From positions 62,001-126,000 of the forward strand of contig NZ_JAMBOR010000009.1 of NCBI RefSeq assembly GCF_023715845.1: DNA of 64,000 bases. The letters are read 5' to 3'. The notes beneath the pieces are model-generated. The model searched no databases. It was given only the letters and a program-made list of their open reading frames with translations, and had not been told where the DNA came from. The stretch is from Fictibacillus phosphorivorans. GTDB lineage: Bacteria > Bacillota > Bacilli > Bacillales > Fictibacillaceae. The position numbers and the translations under genes were made by a program. The first letter of the stretch is position 1; each line of letters begins with the position of its first letter. This document shows, piece by piece, positions 14,156 to 23,171 of this stretch.

Positions 14156-14199
14156 ATAAAACTGTAAAATGAGAGAGTTACTGAAAGGGGATACAGTAA

Positions 14200-16170
14200 A
14201 TGATTCTACGAGGTTTCAAGCGGTGGGGTTGGGACTATTTTTTCTATGGTGCCTTTCTGCTCGCTGTTTTTCTTAAACTCTATTTATTTGGTGCTTTTTC
14301 TGATACTGTTTTTGCACAATCCGGCCTTGTCGGCTACATAAAAGAGAGCTTGAACAAACTATTTAATGAAGGAACGATAATCGGGTTCTATGCTGGGTTA
14401 ACGTTGATCAGCGTTGGTGCACTCTTGCTCATTTCCTTCTGGACACTCTTTTTAAAACAAAGCAAACGCTGGATCAGTTTGCTCATTCTTAATGCAGTCC
14501 TCACCCTTTTAATTGTAGGAGACCTTATCTATTACCGTTATTTTAACGACCTCTTATCTATGACTGTGCTATCACAAGCAAACCAAGTCGGTGCGATTTC
14601 TGGTAGTATACTAGATTTGTTTCAGGCTAAAGATATTGTTTTTATCTTAGACTTAATCGTGCTCATTCCGCTCGTTATCCTCCTAACCAAACGCGGAAAC
14701 GGGAAACTGAAAGCGCGTCTCATAACCCGCGCGGCACTCGGTCTTGCTGCATTTGTGATCGGTTATCTTTTCGTGACGAGTCCGATCAACGAATATACGA
14801 AAAAGTACGGCTCCGCTCTTTTTTCGAGTAACTGGTACAACTTGGCGCTCTATAGCCAAACCGGCCTTCTCGGTTTCCACGGCTTTGACATCTATCGCTA
14901 TGTGAATGAAACGTTCTTCCAGCAGCAAAAGATCTCGGCAGAAGAATCGAAAGAGATCAAAAGCTGGTTCAACGAACACCAAAAAGAGATGAGCAAAGAA
15001 ACGCCGTTCTATGGTGTGGCGAAAGATAAGAACGTCATCATGATCCAGTTAGAAGCTTTCCAAAACTTTGTGATCAACCAAAAAATTAACGGCAAAGAAA
15101 TCACGCCGAATATTAATAAACTCATCAACGACAGCATGTACTTCCCGAACTTCTCGCTTCAAACAGGACAAGGACGTACATCTGATGCGGAATTCTTAGC
15201 AAACGCTTCTCTACATCCGCTATATTCAGGCTCGGTCTATGTTCGCTATCCAAGCAATACGTATGATTCGCTGCCAGGCATTTTAAAGCAAAACGGCTAT
15301 GAAACAGCGGCGTTCCACGCATACAAAAAGAGCTTCTGGAACCGTTATGTCGTGTACGATAACTATGGTTTTGACCATTTCTTCGGTGAAGGGAATTTTA
15401 AAGAGGGAGAGATTGCTGGGTGGACACTCGGAGACAAGCCGTTCATGCAGCAATCTGTCGACGAACTTCTAAAGATGAAACAACCATTCTACGGATTTAT
15501 GGTCGCCTTATCGAGTCACCATCCATATAACATCCAGTCTAAATACCGTACGTTGAATGTAGGAGAATACGAAGGTTCAATCGTTGGGGACTATTTGCAT
15601 TCCGTACATTATGTGGATGAAGCAGTAGGTATGCTTGTTGAGCGGTTGAAGAAAGAAAACCTGTGGGATGAAACCGTGCTGCTTTTATATGGAGATCATG
15701 ACTATGGTGTTGATAATAACGAAGCGATGATGAAAATCGCAGGGGAAGCGTTCACTCCTTATAATATTGAAAAAACGTTCCATGAAGTGCCACTTGTGAT
15801 GCATTTGCCTAATGATGAAGGGAAAGGCGTGTATGAAAGAACAGGCGGACAGCTAGACCTTTCACCGACCATTCTTCATGCCCTTGGTGTTCCTTTCGAT
15901 GATCGTTACATGATGGGGGGCAATTTGTTTGAAGAGAAGAACCAGCTTGTCGTTCAGCGTGATCTCTCATTTACAAATGGAGATTACACCTATAAATCAT
16001 CCGTAGATGGATTCTTTAATAAAGGAACGTGTTTTGACGGAAAGACTGGTGAAATAACAGACATTAATCTCTGTAAACCAGCCTATGACCAGGCGAAGAA
16101 AGAACTTAACATCTCGGATAAAGTGATCTTTAGTAATCTTTTAGAAAAGTTTATGAACAAGGATAAATAA
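14200..16170 (+). CDS. lipoteichoic acid synthase family membrane protein (LtaS-like sulfatase fold)
   Basis: 656 residues from ATG 14200 (AAAGGGGAT upstream). Five membrane segments in the first 210 residues and then an extracellular sulfatase-type domain. Active-site signature: MIQLEAFQN with E285, QTGQGRTSDAEFLAN with nucleophile T327, and LYGDHDYG for metal binding. LtaS enzymes transfer glycerol phosphate from phosphatidylglycerol to the growing LTA chain; paralogues (YfnI, YqgS, YvgJ) extend or prime it, and sequence alone does not tell which this is. A second copy lies at 45245-47131. Each is found near an exported FAD oxidoreductase gene. Confidence 0.9.
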   Translation: MILRGFKRWGWDYFFYGAFLLAVFLKLYLFGAFSDTVFAQSGLVGYIKESLNKLFNEGTIIGFYAGLTLISVGALLLISFWTLFLKQSKRWISLLILNAVLTLLIVGDLIYYRYFNDLLSMTVLSQANQVGAISGSILDLFQAKDIVFILDLIVLIPLVILLTKRGNGKLKARLITRAALGLAAFVIGYLFVTSPINEYTKKYGSALFSSNWYNLALYSQTGLLGFHGFDIYRYVNETFFQQQKISAEESKEIKSWFNEHQKEMSKETPFYGVAKDKNVIMIQLEAFQNFVINQKINGKEITPNINKLINDSMYFPNFSLQTGQGRTSDAEFLANASLHPLYSGSVYVRYPSNTYDSLPGILKQNGYETAAFHAYKKSFWNRYVVYDNYGFDHFFGEGNFKEGEIAGWTLGDKPFMQQSVDELLKMKQPFYGFMVALSSHHPYNIQSKYRTLNVGEYEGSIVGDYLHSVHYVDEAVGMLVERLKKENLWDETVLLLYGDHDYGVDNNEAMMKIAGEAFTPYNIEKTFHEVPLVMHLPNDEGKGVYERTGGQLDLSPTILHALGVPFDDRYMMGGNLFEEKNQLVVQRDLSFTNGDYTYKSSVDGFFNKGTCFDGKTGEITDINLCKPAYDQAKKELNISDKVIFSNLLEKFMNKDK

Positions 16171-16173
16171 TTG

Positions 16174-16204
16174 AAAAACCGGGCCTGAGAGGGTGCGGTT
16201 TTTT
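16174..16204 (+). terminator. Rho-independent terminator
   Basis: AAAAACCG / CGGTTTTT stem with a 14-base loop, three bases after the LtaS-like gene. Confidence 0.7.
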
Positions 16205-16378
16205 GCTTTTTATTGACAAGAAACCTTTAAAGGGAGAAGAAGGAGAGCTATGAGTATATTCAAAGCTATTTCTTTTGATCTTTTTTATTAAATAGTAAAT
16301 TAGATGCACGACAACGCATCAATAAATATATAAAATTTTCCTGTAATAACAATTTATGAAAACAGAGGATGCGAATAA

Positions 16379-17458
16379 ATGAAAAAAATGATAAGCGGTG
16401 CTCTAGCTGCAGCATTGTTAATGGCACCGTTTAAACAATCTGCTTTTGCAGAAGATAATATGATTGATCCCATCGGAAAGTATTATGCAGAAGATATTGA
16501 TGGTCATTGGGCACAGAATGATATGGAGAACATGCTCCAAGCCAACATCATCAAAGGGATTCGTGACGCGAATGACCTGCTTTTTTTACAGCCGGATAAA
16601 AGCATTACTCGGGCAGAGTTCACGGTCCTGATCGTTCGTGCTCTTGAGCTGAAAACCAATCAACAAGGAATGGCTTTTTCAGACACTCAAAAACACTGGG
16701 CAAAAAACGATATTAACACAGCAAGTGCTTTAGGTATTGTTTCAGGGAAATCCAATACGGCATTCAAGCCTGACATGAAGATAACACGTGCCGAAATCGC
16801 TGCAATCGTGGCCCGAGCATTTGAATCTACCATTTCTTTTGATGCCGGGACACCAAGAAACTTTAACGATTTAAAGCCTGGTCACTGGGCTTATAATCAC
16901 CTGCGTATGGTTAACGGAGTAGATGTCGTAAGAGGAACGAGTGAAACGACGGTTTCCCCTGACAAAATTGCGAATCGTGCAGAAGCGACGGCTATGCTTA
17001 AACGTGCGTTATGGCTTGAAGAGGTTAACCTTCCGGATGCACATGCTCTGATGGATGCAGTTCTAAACAGCGAATCAGGTACACTTGATGCTGCCAACAC
17101 GATGGATATAGATCGATTATATGAAATCAATGATACTGCACGATTTGGATTTGCACATGAAGCAGGATTAGCTGAGGCTTTTACCAATGAATTAACGTTT
17201 GAAGACGGCGATTCCATCAGAGGTAAGATTGTTTCAGAACCTGTAACGGAAGCGACAAATATTTCTTCCAGATTGGTAAAGGTATCGGTTAAGAATCTAA
17301 TTATCGATTACACCTATACCTATGCAGATCCCAAAAGGGCACCATTTGATTTTATAGAAGATCGCTCAGGCGTTTACTACCTGATCAAGCGAGATGGAGT
17401 ATGGAAAGTCTACACGTCTACATTCTATCAAACAAGGTTTTTAGATTTGGAGCTTTAA
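16379..17458 (+). CDS. SLH-domain surface protein with unknown C-terminal domain
   Basis: 359 residues. Signal peptide (to about residue 24, SAFA). Three SLH repeats follow between about residues 35 and 205: DIDGHWAQNDMENML, FSDTQKHWAKNDINTA ... FKPDMKITRAEIAAI, and FNDLKPGHWAYNHLRM ... VSPDKIANRAEATAM. SLH triplets bind pyruvylated secondary wall polysaccharide. The last 150 residues form a domain that I do not recognise, shared with the paralogue at 32727 (both run from NLP...A through FAHEAG or FAHSSS to a C-terminal KVYTS or KMYTS). ATG 16379 with an AGAGGATG site. Confidence 0.9.
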   Translation: MKKMISGALAAALLMAPFKQSAFAEDNMIDPIGKYYAEDIDGHWAQNDMENMLQANIIKGIRDANDLLFLQPDKSITRAEFTVLIVRALELKTNQQGMAFSDTQKHWAKNDINTASALGIVSGKSNTAFKPDMKITRAEIAAIVARAFESTISFDAGTPRNFNDLKPGHWAYNHLRMVNGVDVVRGTSETTVSPDKIANRAEATAMLKRALWLEEVNLPDAHALMDAVLNSESGTLDAANTMDIDRLYEINDTARFGFAHEAGLAEAFTNELTFEDGDSIRGKIVSEPVTEATNISSRLVKVSVKNLIIDYTYTYADPKRAPFDFIEDRSGVYYLIKRDGVWKVYTSTFYQTRFLDLEL

Positions 17459-17468
17459 GAATTGCGGT

Positions 17469-17497
17469 ACCCGTAACACCTAAGTTGCGGGTTTTTC
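17469..17497 (+). terminator. Rho-independent terminator
   Basis: ACCCGTAAC / GTTGCGGGT stem with one mismatch, then TTTTTC, 10 bases after the SLH gene. Confidence 0.75.
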
Positions 17498-17522
17498 TAT
17501 GAGAACAGGAGTGAAGCAAGTA

Positions 17523-17762
17523 TTGAAAGAGTTACTAGTTGATTTTAATCGTTTATTCGAGCTTTTAGAAGGATTGAGAAAAGACGTAGATCATTTAACA
17601 GCAACTTCTAATCGTCTGCGTGAAGAGACAAATAAGCTATCTATCTTACAAAATAAAGAGTTAAAGCCAAAATATATATGGAGATGTACTGACTGCAAAG
17701 ATCCTGCCGATGACAGTCAAACAACCTCTGTCTTTCCTCAAGATGAGGTGCAGTGCATATGA
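17523..17762 (+). CDS. small hypothetical coiled-coil protein
   Basis: 79 residues from TTG 17523, chosen because AGGAGTG lies about 9 bases upstream; the ATG at 17499 sits directly on the preceding terminator and has no site. The first 50 residues are a charged amphipathic helix (FNRLFELLEGLRKDVDHLTA...REETNKLSILQNKEL), followed by a short segment with WRCTDC and a last Cys in the tail, possibly a metal-binding or disulphide element. No signal peptide. I do not recognise the family. Confidence 0.5.
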   Translation: MKELLVDFNRLFELLEGLRKDVDHLTATSNRLREETNKLSILQNKELKPKYIWRCTDCKDPADDSQTTSVFPQDEVQCI

Positions 17763-17857
17763 CCTCCAGTTGTGTTTTGTAAATGTTTTGGAAAACTATT
17801 AATCTATCGATCATTTTGAATGGTATAATTTTCTAAAAGAGAAAAGGGGATAAATAA

Positions 17858-19339
17858 ATGAAAAGTAGAATGAAAGCTTTGAGTCTTGGTTTAGGTCTTT
17901 CGTTAAGTATAACATCTTTAACAGGACTTGAAGCGAGTGCTGCCACGACGATTCCCGTATATGTGAATGGCATTAAACAAATGTACGACCAGCCTCCTGT
18001 CGTTAAGGATTACCGCACTTTAGTGCCAATTCGGGGAATTTCAGAAAACTTAGGAGCTTCTGTCCAATATCGTTCCACTGATCAAACGGTTACGATAAAA
18101 GATGAAGAGACGACTGTTAAATTAAAGGTTGGGTCCAAAACGGCATACATAAACGGTGAGAAAAAGACGCTTGATGTTGCTGCACTTGCGATGAATAATC
18201 GCACGATGGTACCTCTTCGTTTCGTTGGAGAAGCACTAGGTGCAAAAGTAGTATACGATTCAAAAACACAGCGTGTCCTTATTTCGAGTTCAGAATTTGC
18301 AGAACTTGTGCAGAAAAATAAAGAAAAAGTCGTAACGATCCATAAAATCAAACACGGTCAGCGTTATGTATATCGTGGAGCGGGTGTGTTTGTGAGCCCA
18401 AGTCTTGTACTGACCACCGAAACTGCCGTTCACCAAGGAGAAGGTGCGGTTATTGAGATGAGCAACGGAAAAGAGGTTACCGTAGAAGGCGTAGTGGAAT
18501 TAGATAAAGATAAAAATCTCGCACTTTTAAAGCTTTCTACTCCGGTAAATGTTCAGCCGGTTCGTATTTCAAATGAATTCAAGGCAGGAGATAAAGCGAT
18601 CTCTCTTTCTTCAAAAGAAGCAGTAGAAATCGAAATTGAAGATTTTTCGAATTTTATTGTAAACAAATTCTATACCAATACTAGATTCACTAACCTGTTT
18701 TTCAGTACGCCCCTCTTTAACTATGCTGGAGAATTGATCGGATTGTCCACAGAACGCGATGGGGATGATTCGGTTGAATTTTTTGAAAGATCGGTTGGGG
18801 CAAAAGACTGGAGTTCTTATTTCTCCAAGAATCATGCAGATATCGCGACGAGCGGTTTTTTTGAAAAGTTACCGTTCAAGCCTATCAAAACCATTGGAGA
18901 CATCTCACTTGGCATGAGCGACACAACGGTTCGTTCCCTTGAAAAAGGAAAACTTGGGGAAGAGTCCTATCCGTATCTAGTATACGATGGTGAAAATGTC
19001 CTAGGTTCAGACGGACGTACAGGGTATGGGTTCTGGCCAAAAGAACGTTCTCTGCAAACGATCGAATATCATTATGCTTCTGAAAACATGACAAAAGAAG
19101 AAGCGACTCAAAAATATCAGGAGTTAATGCAAGAATTAGAAGCACTTCATGGTAAGGCGTCAGAAACGGATTCAACGTGGGAAACGGAAGAAGGTTATTA
19201 TGAAGGATTAAATGCCACTTGGCAACCGAAATTTAATGAAGAACAGCCAATCATCCTGTTAGGGGTAGAAAACAATAAAAATCTAAATCAATATCGTTTT
19301 TCCCTTTATTATATCTTCCAAGGATCTTATCGTAAGTAG
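17858..19339 (+). CDS. secreted stalk-domain protein with inactive trypsin-like (HtrA-like) domain
   Basis: 493 residues. Signal peptide to about residue 28 (LEASAA). Stalk domain at about 30-145 (VYVNGIKQMYDQPPV, RTLVPIRGISENLGASVQ, NRTMVPLRFVGEALGAKV). Residues about 160-315 follow the HtrA trypsin fold: YRGAGVFVSPSLVLTTETAV, VVELDKDKNLALLKL and FFSTPLFNYAGELIGLSTE. All three catalytic residues are replaced: His of TNNHVV is Thr (TTETAV), Asp of TDIALLK is Asn (KNLALLK), and Ser of GNSGGP is Phe (LFFSTP). It should bind but not cut. The C-terminal 170 residues are an unrecognised domain. ATG 17858 with GAAAAGGGGA. The pseudogene at 2118 has a near copy of its N-terminus. Confidence 0.82.
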   Translation: MKSRMKALSLGLGLSLSITSLTGLEASAATTIPVYVNGIKQMYDQPPVVKDYRTLVPIRGISENLGASVQYRSTDQTVTIKDEETTVKLKVGSKTAYINGEKKTLDVAALAMNNRTMVPLRFVGEALGAKVVYDSKTQRVLISSSEFAELVQKNKEKVVTIHKIKHGQRYVYRGAGVFVSPSLVLTTETAVHQGEGAVIEMSNGKEVTVEGVVELDKDKNLALLKLSTPVNVQPVRISNEFKAGDKAISLSSKEAVEIEIEDFSNFIVNKFYTNTRFTNLFFSTPLFNYAGELIGLSTERDGDDSVEFFERSVGAKDWSSYFSKNHADIATSGFFEKLPFKPIKTIGDISLGMSDTTVRSLEKGKLGEESYPYLVYDGENVLGSDGRTGYGFWPKERSLQTIEYHYASENMTKEEATQKYQELMQELEALHGKASETDSTWETEEGYYEGLNATWQPKFNEEQPIILLGVENNKNLNQYRFSLYYIFQGSYRK

Positions 19340-19345
19340 GCATGT

Positions 19346-19382
19346 AAGGCTGAACTCTAATAAGGAGTTCAGCCTTTTATTA
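19346..19382 (+). terminator. Rho-independent terminator between convergent genes
   Basis: Perfect 12-bp stem AAGGCTGAACTC with its complement followed by TTATTATTT; it reaches the stop of the convergent deacetylase gene. Confidence 0.85.
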
Positions 19383-20543
19383 TTTCAACACATATTTATT
19401 CCAAAAGTTATAGGGCTGAATGGACGAAGTAATCGGGACTGATGTGTATCCTTTACTTTTTAAATGAGGAGCGACCGCTTTCAAGATAGCAACTGTGTCC
19501 GCACGATCGTGGAGCAGAACAAGAGGAGCAGCGCCTGACTTAATCACTGTGTTAATCTGTTCATTTGTATATGGGCTTGTTTTTGTTGCCATGTTATAGC
19601 TCCAGTCCATGCTGTCCACGTTCCAGTCCCACATTTTATAACCTGCTGCATTCATCGCCGTTCGAAAAGAGTCTGTCATATAGGGCTTGCTGCCGTATGG
19701 TGTTCGGATCACATTTGAAGGGGCTCCACCTGTTATTTTTTTAACGGAATCAAAACAGGACCTCATCTCTCTAACTGCGGCAGAAGATGATTGATAGAAT
19801 TTATTCATATCATGGGTCACCCCGTGGCAGGCAATCGTGTGCCCCTCGTTAAACATTCGTTTAATTAAAGCGGGGTTAAGATCAGCGTTTGGTTTCAGAA
19901 CAAAGAACGTTGCTTTCAAGTTGTTTGTTTTTAAGTAATCCAGAATCCCCGCTGTGTGTTTGTTCGGCCCATCGTCAAACGTTAAGAATGCTCGTTTTGC
20001 AGGTGATGGTATAGAAGATTTAGGCGGTGGCGGAGTATGAGCTTTTCGATAAGCTTCTATCTGGACTTTATTTTTTTCGTAAAGCTGATCAAATGTCAGT
20101 CGGACGCCCCCATCAGAAACACGCGCGATCGGACCTTTAGTAGAAAAAGAAACGTTGTAACCAAACGCTTCACTTATCTGACGATAGGGTACAAGTAAAC
20201 TATTATTGATATTCATGTAGGAAAAAGGAACAGAAGAGCTTCCTCGAATCAATTGCTTTGTTTTCGTGTTTAACGTGATAACTTGAGTACCTTTGGTAAG
20301 CCTGACCACACTTGTTGAGGCCATCCAGTCCACCTTGAAGCCAAAGTGTTTACTGAACGATCGGACCGGCACGTAAGAAACACCGTTCACTGCCCGGGGA
20401 GCGGGATTCAAATCAAAAAGGATCGTATCGTTATGTGCCGCGAATAGTAGAGAATGACCATGATCAGCTTTTGCAGGTTTGACGAGAACGAACAAAAATA
20501 AAGCAAAGAACAAGGTGAAAAAAGCGAGGGATCTACTCTTCAT
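19380..20543 (-). CDS. polysaccharide deacetylase with N-terminal stalk domain
   Basis: 387 residues. Signal peptide (RSLAFFTLFFALFLFVLVKPAKA). Stalk domain at about 30-135 (VSYVPVRSFSKHFGFKVDW, NNSLLVPYRQISEAFGYNV). A Pro-rich linker (TPPPPKSSIPSP), then a complete NodB domain at about 180-387: AFLTFDDGPNKHT (motif 1 with the Asp pair), CHGVTHDM (motif 2, the zinc His pair H-x3-H), RTPYGSKPY (motif 3), WDWNVDSMDW (motif 4) and LLHDRADTV (motif 5). All metal and catalytic residues are present, so it should remove N-acetyl groups from peptidoglycan or another GlcNAc polymer outside the cell. ATG 20543 has AAAGGAAAG. Confidence 0.9.
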   Translation of the reverse strand: MKSRSLAFFTLFFALFLFVLVKPAKADHGHSLLFAAHNDTILFDLNPAPRAVNGVSYVPVRSFSKHFGFKVDWMASTSVVRLTKGTQVITLNTKTKQLIRGSSSVPFSYMNINNSLLVPYRQISEAFGYNVSFSTKGPIARVSDGGVRLTFDQLYEKNKVQIEAYRKAHTPPPPKSSIPSPAKRAFLTFDDGPNKHTAGILDYLKTNNLKATFFVLKPNADLNPALIKRMFNEGHTIACHGVTHDMNKFYQSSSAAVREMRSCFDSVKKITGGAPSNVIRTPYGSKPYMTDSFRTAMNAAGYKMWDWNVDSMDWSYNMATKTSPYTNEQINTVIKSGAAPLVLLHDRADTVAILKAVAPHLKSKGYTSVPITSSIQPYNFWNKYVLK

Positions 20544-20687
20544 TTGAACTTTCCTTTCCGGATTGATATGATTTGTAAGATATTTGTCTAAACTTGTAAA
20601 TAAACATTTGCTAGAATAAGAGAGGTACTTTTATACATATGAAGGAGACGATCCATTCAGAATCGTCCCAAAAAAGTAGGGATATGG

Positions 20688-22514
20688 TTGAAAAAGTGGA
20701 TAGGGTTACTATTAGGATTGGTTTTATTAACCGGAGCGGGAACCGGTTATTACCTAAATAAAAATGATGATGTTGTACGGATCGATGAAGCTATTCCGTT
20801 AAAAAAATATGATGTAATCGTTGTTGGCGGTGAGCCTGAGGGAGTGGCAGCTGCAGTTGCCTCAGCAAGAGCTGGCGCGAAAACACTCTTGCTCGTTGAA
20901 CGCGGTGGACTAGGCGGTTTGTTTACTTACGGGGAACTGAACTTCCTTGATCTCGGTCTCGATAAAGATAAAAAACCAGCGAATGCCGGGATCTTTAAAG
21001 AGTGGCATAAGATGGTGGATAACCAAATCTCGTTTGACATTGATAAAGCTGAGGAAGCTTTTGATACGCTTGTGAAAAATGAAAAAAATATTACGCTGCA
21101 GCTTGAAACAGAAGTGGAAAAGGTAGAGCTGAATGATGAACAGACAGCAATCCATCAAATTCAAGTAAAAAATCCTGATGGTGTCATGCGCTATCAAGGC
21201 AAGCGTTATATTGATACAACGGCACATGCTGACTTTGCCGCATTAGCGAAGGTCCCTTATTTTATTGGACAAGAAGATATCGGTAAAAAAGAAACAAGCA
21301 TGTCGGTCACGCTCATGATGCATTTCAAAAATGTCGACTGGAGCAAAGTCTATAAAGTGGCAAAAGATAAAACGTTCGGTGAAGCAGTCGTTCAGCCCCG
21401 TACGGCGTATGGGTTCTGGGGTGTCGTTGACGCGTATAAGCCGGTGAGTGAACGGACCCGGTTAAGAGGACTCAACATTGCTCGTGTAACGAATGGCGAT
21501 GTTTATATCAATGCCTTGCAGATCTTTGGAACAAACGGACTTGATGAAGAGTCCAATAAAGAAGCGATTGAGATCGGAAAAGAAGAAACGAATCACGTTT
21601 TGACGTTTCTGCGGGAGAACTTCCCTGGATTCGAAAATGCTGAGATCGCTGACTACCCAGAGGAACTTTATGTCCGGGAAACAAGACACATTGAGGCGGA
21701 ATACCAGTTGCCAATCTCGGATGTGTGGGAATACAAAGATCACTGGGATTCGATAGCATTTGGATCATATCCGGTTGACGTTCAAGCGACTGACCCGGAC
21801 GGAGAAGACTATGTCATTTTAAATCCGAAGCAGTATGCGATTCCGTTCCGATCTCTTGTTCCGAAGAAAATGGACAATCTTCTTGTAGCGAGTAAGGCAT
21901 CAGGTTACTCTTCCTTGGCAGCGGGAAGTGCCAGGATTGTTCCGACGGGTATGTCTACTGCGGAAGCCGCTGGTGTAGCATCCGTTTTATCATATAAAAA
22001 TGATATGAATTTCCGCGAGATGTCAAAGGATAAAAAACTGGTGAAACAATTACAGGATGAGTTGATTGTAAAAGGTGCACACCTCTACCATTTTGATTTG
22101 AACTATTTATATGAAGGCAAATGGTTCTATCCAGCGGTGAAGGATCTCTATACGCGTGGCCTCCTGTTCGCTGGTTATGAGAATGACTTGAAGCCAAACG
22201 AACCTTTTACAGAAGATCAGTTTGTCTGGATGGTGAAGAATGGGGTAGAGAGAACGGATCCGAAACGCTACAAAACCATTGATTGGCCAGAAGTGACAGG
22301 TGATAAACCATTAACCCGCAATAAGGCAGCTCGCTGGATGTTTGAATGGTTCATTAAGAAGGATGAGCATCGAAAAAATCCTTGGGTAGCTGCAGCAAAG
22401 CGCGGATACCTCGATGATGAAGTGTTTAAGCGAGTGGATGAAAATAGACCGCTTCTGAAAAAAGAAAGCTATGCACTCGTTTCGGGTATTTTGAAAAAAG
22501 TTGAAAAGAAATAA
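20688..22514 (+). CDS. membrane-anchored FAD-dependent oxidoreductase with SLH-like C-terminus
   Basis: 608 residues from TTG 20688. Lys-Lys then one hydrophobic segment (about 4-22) predicts the catalytic domain outside. Residues about 42-460 are an FAD-dependent oxidoreductase: YDVIVVGGEPEGVAAAVASA (dinucleotide-binding Rossmann motif), ERGGLGGLFTYGELNFLD, IDTTAHADFAALA, and RETRHIEAEYQLP, which is conserved in the paralogue. Near the end, WFYPAVKDLYTRGLLFAGYE and then KPNEPFTEDQF look like one degenerate SLH repeat, with a weaker second copy after it. No twin-arginine motif, so how the flavin is loaded is unclear. Substrate unknown. The paralogue at 47293 is similar along its full length. 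Confidence 0.85.
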   Translation: MKKWIGLLLGLVLLTGAGTGYYLNKNDDVVRIDEAIPLKKYDVIVVGGEPEGVAAAVASARAGAKTLLLVERGGLGGLFTYGELNFLDLGLDKDKKPANAGIFKEWHKMVDNQISFDIDKAEEAFDTLVKNEKNITLQLETEVEKVELNDEQTAIHQIQVKNPDGVMRYQGKRYIDTTAHADFAALAKVPYFIGQEDIGKKETSMSVTLMMHFKNVDWSKVYKVAKDKTFGEAVVQPRTAYGFWGVVDAYKPVSERTRLRGLNIARVTNGDVYINALQIFGTNGLDEESNKEAIEIGKEETNHVLTFLRENFPGFENAEIADYPEELYVRETRHIEAEYQLPISDVWEYKDHWDSIAFGSYPVDVQATDPDGEDYVILNPKQYAIPFRSLVPKKMDNLLVASKASGYSSLAAGSARIVPTGMSTAEAAGVASVLSYKNDMNFREMSKDKKLVKQLQDELIVKGAHLYHFDLNYLYEGKWFYPAVKDLYTRGLLFAGYENDLKPNEPFTEDQFVWMVKNGVERTDPKRYKTIDWPEVTGDKPLTRNKAARWMFEWFIKKDEHRKNPWVAAAKRGYLDDEVFKRVDENRPLLKKESYALVSGILKKVEKK

Positions 22515-22520
22515 GGAAGA

Positions 22521-22569
22521 GACTGACCTAAAAAGTGAGAGCTTTGTGCTTTTAGGTCAGTCTTTTTTT
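22521..22569 (+). terminator. Rho-independent terminator
   Basis: 13-bp stem GACTGACCTAAAA with its complement, a 16-base loop and T7, just after the FAD oxidoreductase gene. Confidence 0.88.
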
Positions 22570-22650
22570 GTTTTAGATGATGGAATGATGAGGTAATGAG
22601 GTAGATCAGGAAGTTCATGAGGCTAGTTTTAGAGTTTGCGGGCTGATTTA

Positions 22651-22924
22651 GGGAGTCTTTGAGCCGAACGGCGGGTTCTATGAGTCAAAACGGGGAGTCT
22701 ATGGGTCCAAACAAGAGGTTCTATGAGTCAAAACGGGGAGTCTATGGGTCAACAGAGAGGCTATGAGCCAAAACAGGAAGTCTATGGGTCCAAACAGGGA
22801 GGTCTATGAGTCAAAATTATGTAGTCTATGCACCGAACTGGGAGCCCTATGCCAAAAGGAGTAAAGTCTATGCACAAAACAGAGAGTCCTATGCACAAAA
22901 ACAGCAAGTCTATGCATCAAACAG
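22651..22924. repeat. array of about 13 degenerate 21-bp repeats (TCTATGAGTCAAAACGGGGAG family)
   Basis: The core CTATG occurs at 22678, 22699, 22721, 22742, 22761, 22782, 22804, 22826, 22847, 22868, 22889 and 22910, steps of 19-22 and mostly 21 bases, with a degenerate first unit near 22657. Early units read TCTATGAGTCAAAAC or TCTATGGGTCCAAAC; late ones drift to TCTATGCACAAAAC. Units abut with no spacers. The same unit in the other orientation forms the array at 55005-55168. It fills most of the 657-base gap between the FAD oxidoreductase and the glycosidase gene; small frames inside it are products of the repeat. Confidence 0.85.
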
Positions 22925-22934
22925 GTTTGCTCCA

Positions 22935-22976
22935 AAAAAAGAGGTCGCTTAGCCGAATTTCACAGCTAAGCAACCC
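22935..22976 (-). terminator. orphan minus-strand terminator
   Basis: On the minus strand GGTTGCTTAGC / GCTAAGCGACC form a stem followed by TCTTTTTTTGG. No minus-strand gene ends here; it may end a small transcript from the 22980-23170 stretch or belong to the repeat array. Confidence 0.55.
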
Positions 22977-23171
22977 CTTGGTCATACTGAATTTTGTTCG
23001 CCAGTTTGAAGCTTTTTTTGTTTAAACCAAAATTCTACATGAATTTTCCTAATAAAACAATAAAAGTTATTTTTCTCTATATTTTGACAAAATCTTGCAA
23101 TCTATGAATTTTATTATAAAATAGTATAGTAATGGAAAAATTTTCATCTAGAGTATGGGGGATCATTTAAA

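Noticed and set aside
22651-22924. CRISPR-like array
   Set aside because: Units abut without unique spacers, are degenerate, and no cas genes are near; it is a short tandem repeat array.
22828-23025. small plus-strand open frame in the repeat array
   Set aside because: It is the translation of the 21-bp repeats (a 21-base unit keeps frame) with no ribosome site.
23084-23130. SigA promoter TTGACA ... TATAGT before the glycosidase gene
   Set aside because: The TTGACA has no acceptable -10 at 16-19 bases; the boxes present are at wrong distances.
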